Positions 53,734 through 63,839 of a DNA stretch of 64,000 nt are shown piece after piece. Positions within the stretch are counted from its first letter, which is position 1. Every line of letters begins with the position of its first letter. Under the pieces are notes generated by a model that saw only the letters and a program-made list of their open reading frames with translations, made no database searches and was not told where the DNA came from. The position numbers were made by a program, and so were the translations under genes. This DNA is from Aradus depressus (lineage: Eukaryota > Arthropoda > Insecta > Hemiptera > Aradidae): positions 26,310,051 through 26,374,050 of the forward strand of contig OY759218.1 of NCBI GenBank assembly GCA_963662175.1, written 5' to 3'.

Positions 53734-54796
53734 CCCTAGAATACTAACTACACGTCTCGGAGACGTATTCAAGATTTAAAACGTCAGCTGCTTCGCTTGA
53801 CTTTGAAGTATTTCCCCCTCCTTCCAGCTATGCTTCGTTTGAGTAGCTTTGGGTTGATTTAGTTGGGTTCTAGCCGCCGGTCTTCATATTTCAGGTAAGT
53901 ACTGAATTTTTTTCATAACATAGTGCGTCTCAGAGACGTAGAGTTAGTATTCAACGTAAATTATTCTACGTCTCTTGGACGTGTTGTTATGAATGATTGG
54001 TGTATCTTTCTACGTCTCTCAGACGTATTGTTATGAATAAAGGTGCTTATTTATACGTCTCTGTGACGTAGTATTAGTAATGATAGGTGCTTTCATCCAT
54101 AACTCTGATACACGGTTTTAGGATATATTTGCATTTTATATTTCGTTTGTGTTTCATGTTTATAAGTGAGTCCAATATGTGTGTTACCATTTATCTTAAC
54201 AATGCCAACATAGTATAATTCTACTTTCAACTAACTCTCACCTATTTGAATTAGATTGACAATGAGTGAGACTGATTTGTCGTTTCTATTTTTTATTTGC
54301 TTTATTTTTCTTTTTATGTTTAAGTGCGTTTTTTTAAGGGTCCACACAGAAAATATATTTTGATTGTGATTTTTTAGCTTTAACTAAAGTTATAAAAGTA
54401 GCAAAAAAGTTGGTAAAAATAAATTGTTGAAGAATGTGTTGGTCACATACCTACTACTTATTTGTTCTACTTACTCTGATTTATTCCAATTCGACTCTTA
54501 TTTTTTAGTTTAAGTGTTTTTTTTATAGGTTCTGAACAGAATATACCTATCAATTGTGTTTTTTTGCTTAAAAATAAGGAAAGAGTTTTAAAAGTTGTCA
54601 AGGAGTTATTAAAAATATTTTTAATGAATGTGTTGGTCATTTAAAATACCTTTTAGCATAATAATTGAACACAATAATACGCATAACTTCAATACAAATC
54701 ATTTCTGATAGCAAAAATGAATTTTTAATGCCATGTACGTCTGAGAGACGTATAGTTAGTAACAAATATATCAAAGTTTATGTTAGTATTCCAGGG
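53734..54796. mobile_element. piggyBac-like element in TTAA
   Basis: 1063 bp flanked by TTAA (53730-53733 and 54797-54800). Inverted ends are CCCTAGAATACTAACT and (from the right) CCCTGGAATACTAACA; CCCTAGA-type ends in TTAA are diagnostic of piggyBac. A likely 5' exon end (ATTTCAG|GTAAGT at about 53895) suggests it derives from a gene-bearing element. No transposase remains. Six copies of a palindrome, described separately, fill the ends. Confidence 0.85.
53752..54750. repeat. six copies of a TACGTCTC-N-GAGACGTA palindrome inside the piggyBac-like element
   Basis: Copies lie at about 53751-53766, 53929-53945, 53966-53982, 54018-54033, 54053-54068 near the left end and 54734-54750 near the right end. 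The consensus half-site is ACGTCTC. The first and last are next to the terminal inverted repeats, which fits transposase- or host-factor-binding sites. Confidence 0.75.
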
Positions 54797-54884
54797 TTAA
54801 TAGAAGGGAGAGTGATTTGTAAAAACATGCTTGGTATAGAAAGTGCTGTTATGGCTACATGCCATATAATTTATTTTTTAATTT

Positions 54885-54930
54885 TTGAATATTGGGGAAG
54901 TACATTGCGCGTGACTCCGTGACACAATAA
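54885..54930 (-). mobile_element. Rep142 left-end scrap
   Basis: ATTGGGGAAGTACATTGCGC, GTGACTCCGTGACAC. Confidence 0.5.
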
Positions 54931-55323
54931 TTTCTTTTTTTTTTTTAATGTTTCCCGTGACCTACAATATAGTTCATATGAAAGCCTCATAATTAGATCA
55001 CTGAGTGTTTAGGTGACTTTATTCCTTTTAAACAAGTAAAGATGAGGTATAAGGTGGTTTTAAAGGCATAAATCACATGCACTCCACATTTTCCTCTGAA
55101 TTGCAATCACCCCGACTGACCCTAACTAACGTAACGAAATAAAAAATAATCTTTATTCTGGGACATACGTCCATTAAGAATAATAACATGAAGAATAAAC
55201 AGGAGTATATAAGTATCAACCATGATATTTAACATTTTTGCAGAGATATTGTGAAACACTTGATAAAAATAAAGAAAACGTATGTTTTATAAAAAATATT
55301 GTCTATTTCACAAATTATATATA

Positions 55324-55368
55324 ATATGGGAGTACTTTCGGTATTGCTACCATCTTCAGCCACGACTT
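55324..55368 (-). ncRNA. hammerhead-like motif, mirror copy
   Basis: Exact mirror of 55388-55432 about T55378. The core, tetraloop and stem III palindrome are identical. Confidence 0.65.
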
Positions 55369-55387
55369 AACAAATACTGTATTTGTT

Positions 55388-55432
55388 AAGTCGTGGCTGA
55401 AGATGGTAGCAATACCGAAAGTACTCCCATAT
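55388..55432 (+). ncRNA. hammerhead-like motif, best-preserved copy
   Basis: CTGAAGA at 55397-55403, unpaired T404, stem II GGTA/TACC (405-408 with 413-416) with a GCAA tetraloop, GAAA at 55417-55420, self-complementary AGTACT (55420-55425) as stem III, C55426 as cleavage base. Helix I pairs GTGG (55393-55396) with CCAT (55427-55430). The extra base between CTGANGA and stem II is shared with all families here. Confidence 0.65.
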
Positions 55433-55499
55433 TATACATTATTAGTGAAATAGACAATATTTTTTTAAAAACATACGTTTTCTTTAAGTATCAACCAGT

Positions 55500-56280
55500 T
55501 GAGAAGAATAAAAATAAAATAAAAGAAGTCACTAGGAATAAATATTAAATGTTAAAAACAGGCAATGAGTAAAACAATATAATAAACTAGTGAAAAATAA
55601 TAAAGAGAAATAAAAATTAGAAAAACAAGAATGAATAATAATGTGAAACATGGTAACAATAATCCTTGTAGATGAATGAATTGTAAAAAACTTGACTGAT
55701 GAAACAGAAGAGTAACAATCGGTCCAGTGGATTGAGAGACTTATAGAAAGATGAGAACTATCTCATAGGAGCTAGCCTAAGTAATCAGAGGTTTGCTGAC
55801 TTAAGAGATAATGGAAAAGTAGGGACTTAAATGAAAGGAGAGTAGGAGCATGGCAATCTGGAGAGTGATGCATAAGGAAGTGTACATAATGAATGCAACT
55901 GAAGATGATTGCATGGTTCAATAACTTCTATTTACAAATCTCTAATGAAAATGAAAAATAATATTTATTCTGGAAAATCATGGCAATCTGGAGATGGAGC
56001 GAGTTCCAGAGGGAGTTAGCTTGCATAAGGAAGTGTACACAATGAATGCAGCTGAAGATGATTGCATCGTTCAATAAATAACTCCTATTTACAAATCCCT
56101 AATGAAATTGAAAAATAATATTTATTCTGGGAAATACATTCTCTAAGTATCAACCAACTGAGAAAGATAAAAGAAAAGAGGCCTTTAGGAATTAACTAAA
56201 GAAACAGTAGTTGTTAATAAAGAGCAATAATTAAAACTAATAAAAATAAAATTTAGTAAAAATAACAATTAATAAAGAAA
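55500..56280 (-). repeat. LINE 3'-end segments, partly duplicated
   Basis: Blocks such as AAAAATAATATTTATTCTGG, GAAGATGATTGCAT and CATAAGGAAGTGTACA occur two or three times (55140-55230, 55850-55980, 56000-56160). They fit repeated 3' ends of the LINE that begins at 56280, from target-primed truncation or tandem duplication. Confidence 0.5.
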
Positions 56281-57110
56281 AACAGAGGAGCATGGCGAAT
56301 CTGGAGAGGGAGAGAGTTCCAGAGGGAGTTAGCCTGGATAAGGAAGGAGTTGTGGTAGGTTGTTGTCCTGTGAGAAGGGAGTTAAAGATCAGAGGGACGG
56401 AATCTGATGATTTTTGGATGGATATGATATTTGAATTGGCGTATTGGAAGACTTAGGATGGCTTTTGATAAAGAAAGGATCCTAGGAAATAATTTCGACA
56501 AAAGGAGTGGAAAAGCCATTTTAAATCGATATAGGAACTAGTAATAGGGAGTGTCTGGGGAGTCCGAAAATGAATTTACAACTCACTTTAGTTTCATGTC
56601 GAGCTCACCAGTCCTTAATATGCGAGGCAAGCACAGTCAAAATAGGAGAAAATAAAGGATACAATGAACTGACGGGTTTAAGTGGTGAGGTGACGAAGAC
56701 ATTTGAGGTTGAGGGTTTTATAGGAGCGGTTAGAGATGTGGGAGACACGGTCTTTCCAGGAGAGGGTTTGGTCAAGGATTAGTCCAAGGTTTTCTACACT
56801 GGTGCAGTATTCAATCTGAGAGTTTTATAGCCTTAATGGAGATAAGTCGGTGAGGGAGTTATGTAGTCTATGGTGTCCTATTGTATAGCTTTAGCGTTAG
56901 TGTTCAGTGTGAGTCCATCATTAGTAGCCCAGTCAGTGTACCATGAATGACCATCATCTTGTCATAAGCATCAAGAATAGTGAAGGGATGGAAGGACAGA
57001 TACATTATCAACATAAAGGGTATCTGGGGTGTTTGATGGAATTGGGGAGGAAAATAGAGAAAAGTGACGAGCCTTGAGGGACCCCAGATAAGGAAAAGTG
57101 AAAATGCAAA
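56280..57110 (-). pseudogene. LINE reverse transcriptase 3' half
   Basis: Reading down the minus strand from about 57095: a decayed SGVPQGS-like block (LGSLKARHFSLF), a possible degenerate YADD as YVDN, then LGLILDQTLSWKDRVSHISN, then a helical tail ending YHNSFLIQANSLWNSLPLQI. The last block (R-SF-xxA-LWNSLPxxIR) is typical of CR1/L2-related LINEs and unlike the Jockey-type copies. Many stops and frameshifts are present. The plus-strand frame at 56570-56782 is its shadow. Confidence 0.65.
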
Positions 57111-57499
57111 TAAAAAAAAGGAATATACGTACAAAATAAAATAATGTGAGATATAAAAAATAAGCATATTTAAAAAAACTATATACAGATCCAATATAAA
57201 GAAATAATAATGTAGTCATGTGTAGAGGTTTATATACAAAGAGTAATAAATGAAATAACGGCACTATTAAAAAGTTCTAAAAAATAAAGAGAATTTAGTA
57301 GACTAGAAAAAATAAATAAATACATTAAAAGTATCGGAATAAAGATAAGCAACGAAAAAGCAAAGTAATGCATGCATAGTAAACAGAAAAAAAAAATGGA
57401 TCAATAGAAAAATGAAATATATACTTGCTTAGCAAGCTAAATCAATAAGGAGTAGGTAGAGAGAGAGAGAGCTGCTAAAAATTCGTAAGTGTCACATGA

Positions 57500-57770
57500 G
57501 AAATTTTGTGTCGATACATTCATTAAAATGGCAGTTATTAGAGTTTTTGAGTTAAGCCTCTTCCCTATTCCCCCCTTCCCTTTATTCGATTTGGCTGAAA
57601 AAAGTCATCATTAGAGGATTCTGAGATCACATATAAAATTCCGAATACATTCATTCTATCGGGAATTATCGTGTTCATAGATACGATTTTTTTTTTCATA
57701 TTTGGAAAATGTCGGAAAATATGAAATTCGGTTGAAAACATCGAATTTTTGACCCATTAAGAACCAATAC
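57500..57770 (+). mobile_element. Rep142 right-end copy
   Basis: GTGTCGATACATTCATTAAA, TTCATTCTATCGGGAATTAT, CGTGTTCATAGATACG, then ATCGAATTTTTGACCCATTA. Confidence 0.6.
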
Positions 57771-57779
57771 ATGGAAAAA

Positions 57780-58440
57780 CAAAGGAGAAATACGAAAAAT
57801 ATGAAAGAGGCGAGTTGAGAGAAGCAGTGGAGAGTGGAGAAGTGGTGATGACAGAAGACAATTTCATCTCCTTATTGTCCATCTCTACTGTATATTTCCT
57901 AGAACCTCATTAGAAGTGTTCTAAGTCTCTTCAGTTTCTCTTTCATTATACAAATTTTCGAAAATATGAAATGTAAATACTAAGCCATTCCTTTCTTATT
58001 TATTTATAACAAACCGTGGTAGAAATTATGCAGACAATTAAAACACAAAAATAATTAATTCTAAAATTTCTAGAAGATTTCTATGATCTCCGAGGGATGA
58101 AGAAAACATAAGAATTTAAACGATTCCTCAAATGAATGATGAAAATATGTTAATGTTACGTTAAACCTCTTTGAAGAGACACCGCGGGGGGCGAAAAAAA
58201 TTTCCGTCCAAGGAATACAATCTCCCTACATCTCTATCTTGAATCTGCAGTTTCTAGTCCATTAGAAACCTGAAGTGAGTACATAAATCTTCAGTTCACT
58301 CACTGTATGCAATGGGAATAACAAAACGATCAGAGATAACATTTAAAAAAATACAAAAATTAAATATTTATATAGTTAATAAAAAATTATGTTAGTCTGC
58401 GTTTTTCATTCTTCATTACTTAAAAATACTTTTATTTTAA
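57780..58440. other. no recognisable feature
   Basis: A purine-rich start (GAAAGAGGCGAGTTGAGAG) then AT-rich unique sequence. No supported frame or repeat. Confidence 0.35.
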
Positions 58441-58454
58441 AATTACATGAAAAA

Positions 58455-58523
58455 TAGTTTTGGAAACTATTGATGCATTACTATAATATATTATACAGTA
58501 ATCCATCAATAGTTTCAAAAACT
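58455..58523. mobile_element. short hairpin, MITE-like
   Basis: TTTTGGAAACTATTGATG-CATTACTATA pairs with its reverse at 58495-58523 (AGTAATCCATCAATAGTTTC, AAAA) with two or three mismatches around a TA-rich loop. No family is recognised. Confidence 0.5.
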
Positions 58524-59089
58524 TGCATTCCTTATTGGTATTTTAAAGTCTTAGAAATAGTTAAAAGCCAAGCTAGATTTCAAAATTCCAAAGATTGGCC
58601 ACGTTAGAGGAATGTGTAGAAAGCAAGGATGGGTTGCGGAGGGTTTTTTAAAAATTTAGAAAAACTGTGCAAATGGCAACGATTAAAAAAGTTTCCACCG
58701 GTACAAATTCAAATACAATAAAATATTGAAAATAAAAAAATATATTTTTTGAAACCCGGAGGGTGGTGTACCCCTTAATGACTTTGGAAAAGGAGGATGG
58801 GAAAATGCTAGCTAAATTTACCGGGCAGAAAACAAGGACCCCCCCCCCCCTTGCAAGGGGGAATGAATATAATTGACCCTGAAATTATGTATAGTACCTA
58901 CCTAATTTTTAATACGACATACAAATATATAAATAAATACAAAACCATTTCGCCTTAGCGAAATAAATGCAGTTTTTAGAAAATCAAAATACACAATGCT
59001 TTTTTTTTATTTTATTTTGCGATATTGACAATTCTTCTTTACCTCAAATAGAATCTGTTCTGAATTTAATATAAAATTTAGATATGCAC

Positions 59090-60060
59090 AGTGTCAAAGA
59101 TAGGTGGCCAATATTCAGAAAGACAAGAAGCACTAGAAGGAGATCAAACAAACCCATTAATTAAATTTAGAGAGCTTTTAGGATCTTAAGAGTAAGTCTT
59201 TGAGTATAATCAAAAATAATTATATTATAATGAGCTCAGTAGAGGAGTAGCTTATATTCAGTAACAGAATGGAATCAGATTTATACCTCAAGACTTCTTA
59301 GTGTGTTATATAGTTGGTTTTAGAATGAAAAATCGCTCTGGAGCCGGAATCTATTCCGCTGGACTTTTAGAAAAAAGAATACCGTTAGGTGAATATGGTA
59401 CGGTCCTTCAATCAGAAGTCAGAGCTATACTGAGGTGTATACAAGAGGATCAAGTTACTGGTCCCAAAAGTAATGGAATCTGTATATACTCAGATAGCCA
59501 AGCAGCCTTCATGCATTAACATTATTCGAAATAAACTCAAGGCTGGTCAAGCAGTGAAAGAGCGCATGAAAAAAAAATCCGACACCTCTGGGTCCTAGGA
59601 CAAAGGGGAGTGCAAAGAAATGAACAAGCCACAGACTGGCTCTGGTAGCAACAGAAGTGGACTTGGTCCTTCTATAGGGACCAGGAAGGCACATTGCAAA
59701 ACAGTCCTGGAGGAATGGGCAATGGGCATTACCATAAGGAAACTCGTCTTGGGGAGAACAACCAGGTTGTCGGCAGTTAAAAGAGTTGATTAGAGGAACG
59801 GAACAACAACTTGATCAACCCCGGAGGACATTGAGAAAAGTAATCGGGTATCTAATAGGACCTGTTGTTCTGGATCCATTCCGCAGAAATGAGAAGTGAT
59901 AATGGAAACCACGCCACACATGGGCCAATGTGAAGGCTATTCACACCTCAGGTGGAGAATCCTCGAAGGCGTCAGATAAGTTGCGAAAAGAGAGCTTCGA
60001 AAGGATCCTGTGCTTCATGAAAGAGGTAGCAGAGTAGGTAGTTAAATACTAGTGAGGGAC
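59090..60060 (+). pseudogene. LINE fragment: RNase H domain and ORF2 tail
   Basis: The frame at 59301-59518 reads GFRMKNRSGAGIYSAGLLEK, then PLGEYGTVLQSEVRAILRCI and ICIYSDSQAAF. This is an RNase H domain with the expected E (LQSEVRAIL) and D (SDSQAA) catalytic residues, although the first D is lost. Beyond a frameshift come degraded tail pieces (RQLKELIRGTEQQL, ending FMKEVAE). RNase H after the RT is typical of I/R1-type LINEs. Confidence 0.65.
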
Positions 60061-60289
60061 TTTCAGGCTTTGGACAACAGAATACCCTAACAACTAAAAA
60101 ACTCAGCTCATTCAATCATTAATATACATTTTAGAGAAGGTTCATTATAAAGTTACACCACTGTAGATACCCATTGTATTTTGACAAACCTAGATCTAGA
60201 TTTGTGCCTATGTTGAGCGGCATCTAGTCTCAGAGTTGAAAACATTATGTATAAATAATTAATAGGGCATTGCGCACAACCCTTTACTA

Positions 60290-60552
60290 TTCGGTAAGGA
60301 TTCGTTGCTTACCTGCTCAGTTCAAGGTCGCGGGTTCGAATCCCGGCCGAGGCAAAAATAAAAAAGTTTGAAACCGTCCTTCAGATGGGGCTGGTCCCGA
60401 GCCTGCACGATGTCAGGTACTCGTTAAAGATCCCTATCCTAGGTAACTAAACCTAGGTCGGCAAAATTTAGGTCTCCCATAGTAGAGGCAGGTTCATGTC
60501 CTACAGAGCGCTCTGGTATTAGGCGATATGACCTCGTAGTTAAAGCATTTAA
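60290..60552 (+). mobile_element. tRNA-headed SINE
   Basis: B box GGTTCGAATCC at 60333-60343 is a perfect consensus within CGCGGGTTCGAATCCCGGCC. The A box is degraded (GGATTCGTTGCTTACC). The body (ACCGTCCTTCAGATGGGGCT, GCACGATGTCAGGTACTCG) is complete to GCGATATGACCTCGTAG. Confidence 0.75.
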
Positions 60553-60559
60553 TGTCACA

Positions 60560-60985
60560 AAAACCAGGCGAGGCTGCCTACTAGACCTGAGGGATGTGTC
60601 ATGCACACCAGGCAAAACCGCACACAGGACTCTGGAGTTATGTAACTCACATCAGGCCGCGCATTGAAACTCGGGGATATATAACGAATACTGGACCCCG
60701 GTGATATATAACGCACACCAAGCAAGGCTGCATACTGAACCTCGGTGATATGTAGCGCACACTGGACCTTAGGAATATGTAAAGCACACAAGACTAAGCC
60801 GTATATAGGACTCCGGGGATATATAAAGCACAACAGCTGACGGCGCACAATAAACCCCGGGAATAAGTAACGCAAGAATTAATAACACGGGGGGTATACA
60901 GCGCACACCAACCAAAGTTTCATCTAGAACTTGGGGATGTCACGCACACCAGGCGAAGCCGCATACTGAATCCCAGGGATATAGT
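60560..60985. repeat. degenerate tandem repeat of about 45 bp
   Basis: GGGGATATATAACGCACACC-like blocks recur about nine times (GGATGTGTCATGCACACCAG, GTGATATATAACGCACACCA, GTGATATGTAGCGCACACTG). A 106-codon minus-strand frame is a repeat artefact with recurring YISP motifs. Confidence 0.75.
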
Positions 60986-61342
60986 TCTTTCGATATAGCC
61001 AAAGATTTCATTCAAAATAATATGTTTAAAAACATTCTCTTACATTTTCGAATAAATATATAGTAAAAGCAACTTATAAGATTAAAAGAAAACTAGATTC
61101 CAAACATAAAGAAAACTAATCCAATGAAATATTTTGTTATATGAATATACCAATATTTTTACTGGTAATAAACAACATATTTTAGCTGCACAAAGTAATA
61201 TACCTATAAGGTAAATACAATTGAATATGTGATTTGTATTATAGCCCGATTTGAAACAATCATAGTAATAAAGGAATGGTTATCAACTCCCCCTCAACAT
61301 ATTATATTAAAAAAATTACATACATAATTCACAAAAACTCAC

Positions 61343-61391
61343 CTTGATTATCACAGAAAACTGATGTAAATTTTCCAAATGTTTTCCTTCT
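61343..61391 (-). CDS. sd: candidate small 5' exon of scalloped
   Basis: A 49-bp segment between a strong acceptor (AAGTTCTGTTTTCCCCAG) and a strong donor (ATCAAG|GTGAGT) on the sd strand. Two of three frames are open. One continues from an ATG in the candidate exon at 62147 (MV-L-EGKHLENLHQFSVIIK) and ends in phase 0, but the next candidate exon (19987-20068) then fails to reach the TEA frame. It may be untranslated. Confidence 0.3.
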
Positions 61392-62146
61392 CTGGGGAAA
61401 ACAGAACTTTACAATTCCGAAAAAAGCGCACAAATAGTTTTGCATATGTTTCGTTGACAATCAATCAAATTTATACTTATATATATATTTTTTTATATTG
61501 AATAATTTCAAATTAAAGAAAGAAAAACAATTGTTTGAAATTTGAGTTAACACAAATTGCTTCATAGCAACAAGGCATCTGCGTAACGTTATTTTATTTA
61601 AGGGATAATAACAGAAAATACATAAACAATGAAATTAAAAAAAAAAATTACCAAGATCAAATTTACCTTCAAGTAATGCTTCAATTTACTTCAGATAAGT
61701 ATTAAAAAATGAATACAAATTTTTAAAAATAGGTAGTTAATTCATTGAAAATAAATAAAAACTTTGGAACTGAGCTGGTAATGTTATAGCAGTTTTCTTT
61801 TCAGTATTATTGAGCGTTGAACAGAGAACATTAAACTGCAAGATGAATGGATCGTTCTAAAATTAGTTTGGAAATTTGAAAGTATTCTAAACAAAATTGT
61901 GTTTCAGACATGAAAAAAGGTGACACTTTGACAACAGTGAAGAAATAATATTGTGTTCCTTCAAGATAATATTTCACAAATAAAACCAAAATAAACACAA
62001 GGTAAACTGTACGAAACGAATACTACATGCGCAATTTTTGTCGTGAAAATTAATTTGTTTCACTGATGATGAACGCGTTTAATGTTTGAGAAAAAAAAAA
62101 AAAAACACTCATGCACAAAAATGAAGTTTAAAATAAAAGTACTTAC

Positions 62147-62330
62147 AAAACCATGCAACAAAAGAGATAACAACAGTAAAATGAGAAAAGGTGATTCAAC
62201 TGAGAGACTGAGAGTAGAGTCCGGGATGTCGGGAGTGTTCGGAGTGGATCGGCTATTTTCGGGAGGGCGGGAGCACTGCTAACGGTTCTTTGGTACCGGG
62301 GAAGAGAACTAGAAAGCGCTGCTTCTCTAT
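62147..62330 (-). promoter_or_regulatory. sd: candidate first exon and promoter of scalloped
   Basis: A GC-richer island (62200-62400) in AT-rich DNA. On the minus strand it has two TCAGT initiator-like sites (CTCAGTCTCTCAGTTGAATC, about 62210-62196) and then runs into a consensus donor, GTTTT|GTAAGT, at 62146. An ATG lies at 62154. The extent upstream is a guess. It could instead be an internal exon or another gene's promoter. Confidence 0.3.
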
Positions 62331-62399
62331 CTACTGGTTGAGGTACAGACCGGTAGGGTGCGGCACTTCACACACCGATCCACCTGTTCCTCATGTCCC

Positions 62400-63040
62400 A
62401 AAAAAAAGTCTACCTAGACAAAAATAATTTCACCTCATCTAAGGTGACCAGATTCTTGGAAGAAGGGGGTGAATAAAATGAGGATATATTTATTTATAAG
62501 AACTTTTTTTTTTTTTATGTTTTTCGTTTTTTTTTTAATTTTAAATCATTGACATTGAAAAATTATTTAAATTGAAAATCTAGGCTATACTCTTTGTTCA
62601 GTTACTATTTATAAGGTTGCTTATTTATAAAATCAAATAAATTATTCCCTTTTAAAAGAGTCAAACTAAAATTTAAAAAAAAATAAAAAAATACTTTCAT
62701 TTATTTTATTTGCTTTCAGCTCTATTGACACATATCGCAGAAATGTATTCGGACAATATAATATTAGATAATAAAGCCGATACAAAACAAATCCTACTTA
62801 CTAAATGTAAGAAATCTTCCAAGTAATTTCGACCCAAGCGAAAAGTCATTGGATACATTCTAAATACACTAAATACAAATATTTTATATGTAAATATTTC
62901 ATATACATATTTAAAATGATTACCTATATCAAAAGTATAACAGTCAATGCTATCGGAAAACATGAAAGTCACAGGGTCGTAATAAGTGTGTACTAAACTG
63001 TTATTTTGAAGTACAGGAGATACTTATATTGTGGAAATTT
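62400..63040. other. no recognisable feature
   Basis: AT-rich sequence without terminal repeats, supported frames or copies elsewhere in the window. Confidence 0.35.
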
Positions 63041-63044
63041 ATAA

Positions 63045-63200
63045 AATAAAACAAACTTTGTTTTTTTTAAATATTATCTATTCCACAACTACCGATTTTG
63101 GCATTACACCATCGTCAGGTTTATAACTATTACCATGTATTAGTTTAAAACTAAACCTAGGTAGTTGATGAATACATTGTGGAATAAACAATATTTCAAA
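63045..63200. mobile_element. Penelope-like foldback, family c, decayed
   Basis: Minus-strand motif CTGACGATGGTGTAATGCC followed by AAAATCGGTAG (GAAA lost) at about 63118-63086. A partial right arm (AAACCTAGGTAGTTG) and TGGAATAAACAATATTTCA follow. Confidence 0.55.
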
Positions 63201-63207
63201 AAAGTCG

Positions 63208-63335
63208 TATGTGAATACTGGCAATATACTTCACCAGAACGAATTAATTAATTAACTTTTCGCTCCCCCTCCAAACCCAGTCGACCTTTTGCGCTAACAA
63301 TCAACGTTGACTTACATAGGGGGTCCATATTCATT
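63208..63335 (+). mobile_element. Rep142 left-end fragment
   Basis: GTCGTATGTGAATACTGGCA, ATATACTTCACCAGAACG, then CTCCCCCTCCAAACCCAGTC. Confidence 0.6.
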
Positions 63336-63674
63336 TATCGCAGTGATTATTCATTATCACCATTTGATATTTTTTTATTTATTTTGTAACAATTTCAATT
63401 TATATCTTCATTGTTATTAATTTATTAGATTATAGGAAAGCTGTAATTTTTTTAATATTTTCATATCATCAGTAATCTTTTTGTTAAATATACAAACATT
63501 ATTTCACACAGATCACTTATAAATTAGTTTATCTTGTTAGAATATAATAATTTTTATCTTTATTTTAGTTTTACCACTGTTTTTGTAAGAAAATATATCA
63601 GAAGAAACAAATATGACTAATTGGAAACCACGGTGAATTTTATCCACCACTTACCAATCTATATTTTTAATGAT

Positions 63675-63820
63675 ACTTAACATTTTTGCAGAGATATTGT
63701 GAAACATTTAATAAAAAATTTAAAGAAAAACATATGTTTTTAAAAATATTGTATCAGTATTTATATTATTGGTAGCAATAGACAATATTCTTAATAAACA
63801 TACGTTTTTCTTTAGTTAGT
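63675..63820. mobile_element. family-g Penelope-like foldback remnant
   Basis: Inverted TTAAAGAAAAACATATG-TTTTT and ACATACGTTTTTCTTTAG arms around a core in which only TTGGTAGCAATA survives. Confidence 0.5.
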
Positions 63821-63839
63821 TATTATGACTCAAATGGCT

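Larger units (their letters stand above)
55262..55494. mobile_element. near-perfect foldback with two opposed hammerhead-like motifs, family g
   Basis: Arms of about 105 bp meet at T55378 (AAATAC-T-GTATTT) and match almost perfectly outward through the motif, CCCATATTATA, GTGAAATAGACAATATTTTT and CATACGTTTTCTTTA. It is the best-preserved copy of the family. Confidence 0.85.

Noticed and set aside
60318..60352. A real tRNA gene at the perfect B box
   Set aside because: The A box is degraded, no paired acceptor stem can be drawn, and the sequence continues into the SINE body shared with other copies.
60555..60875. A 106-codon minus-strand gene
   Set aside because: The frame crosses a degenerate tandem repeat of about 45 bp, and its recurring YISP peptides are repeat translations.
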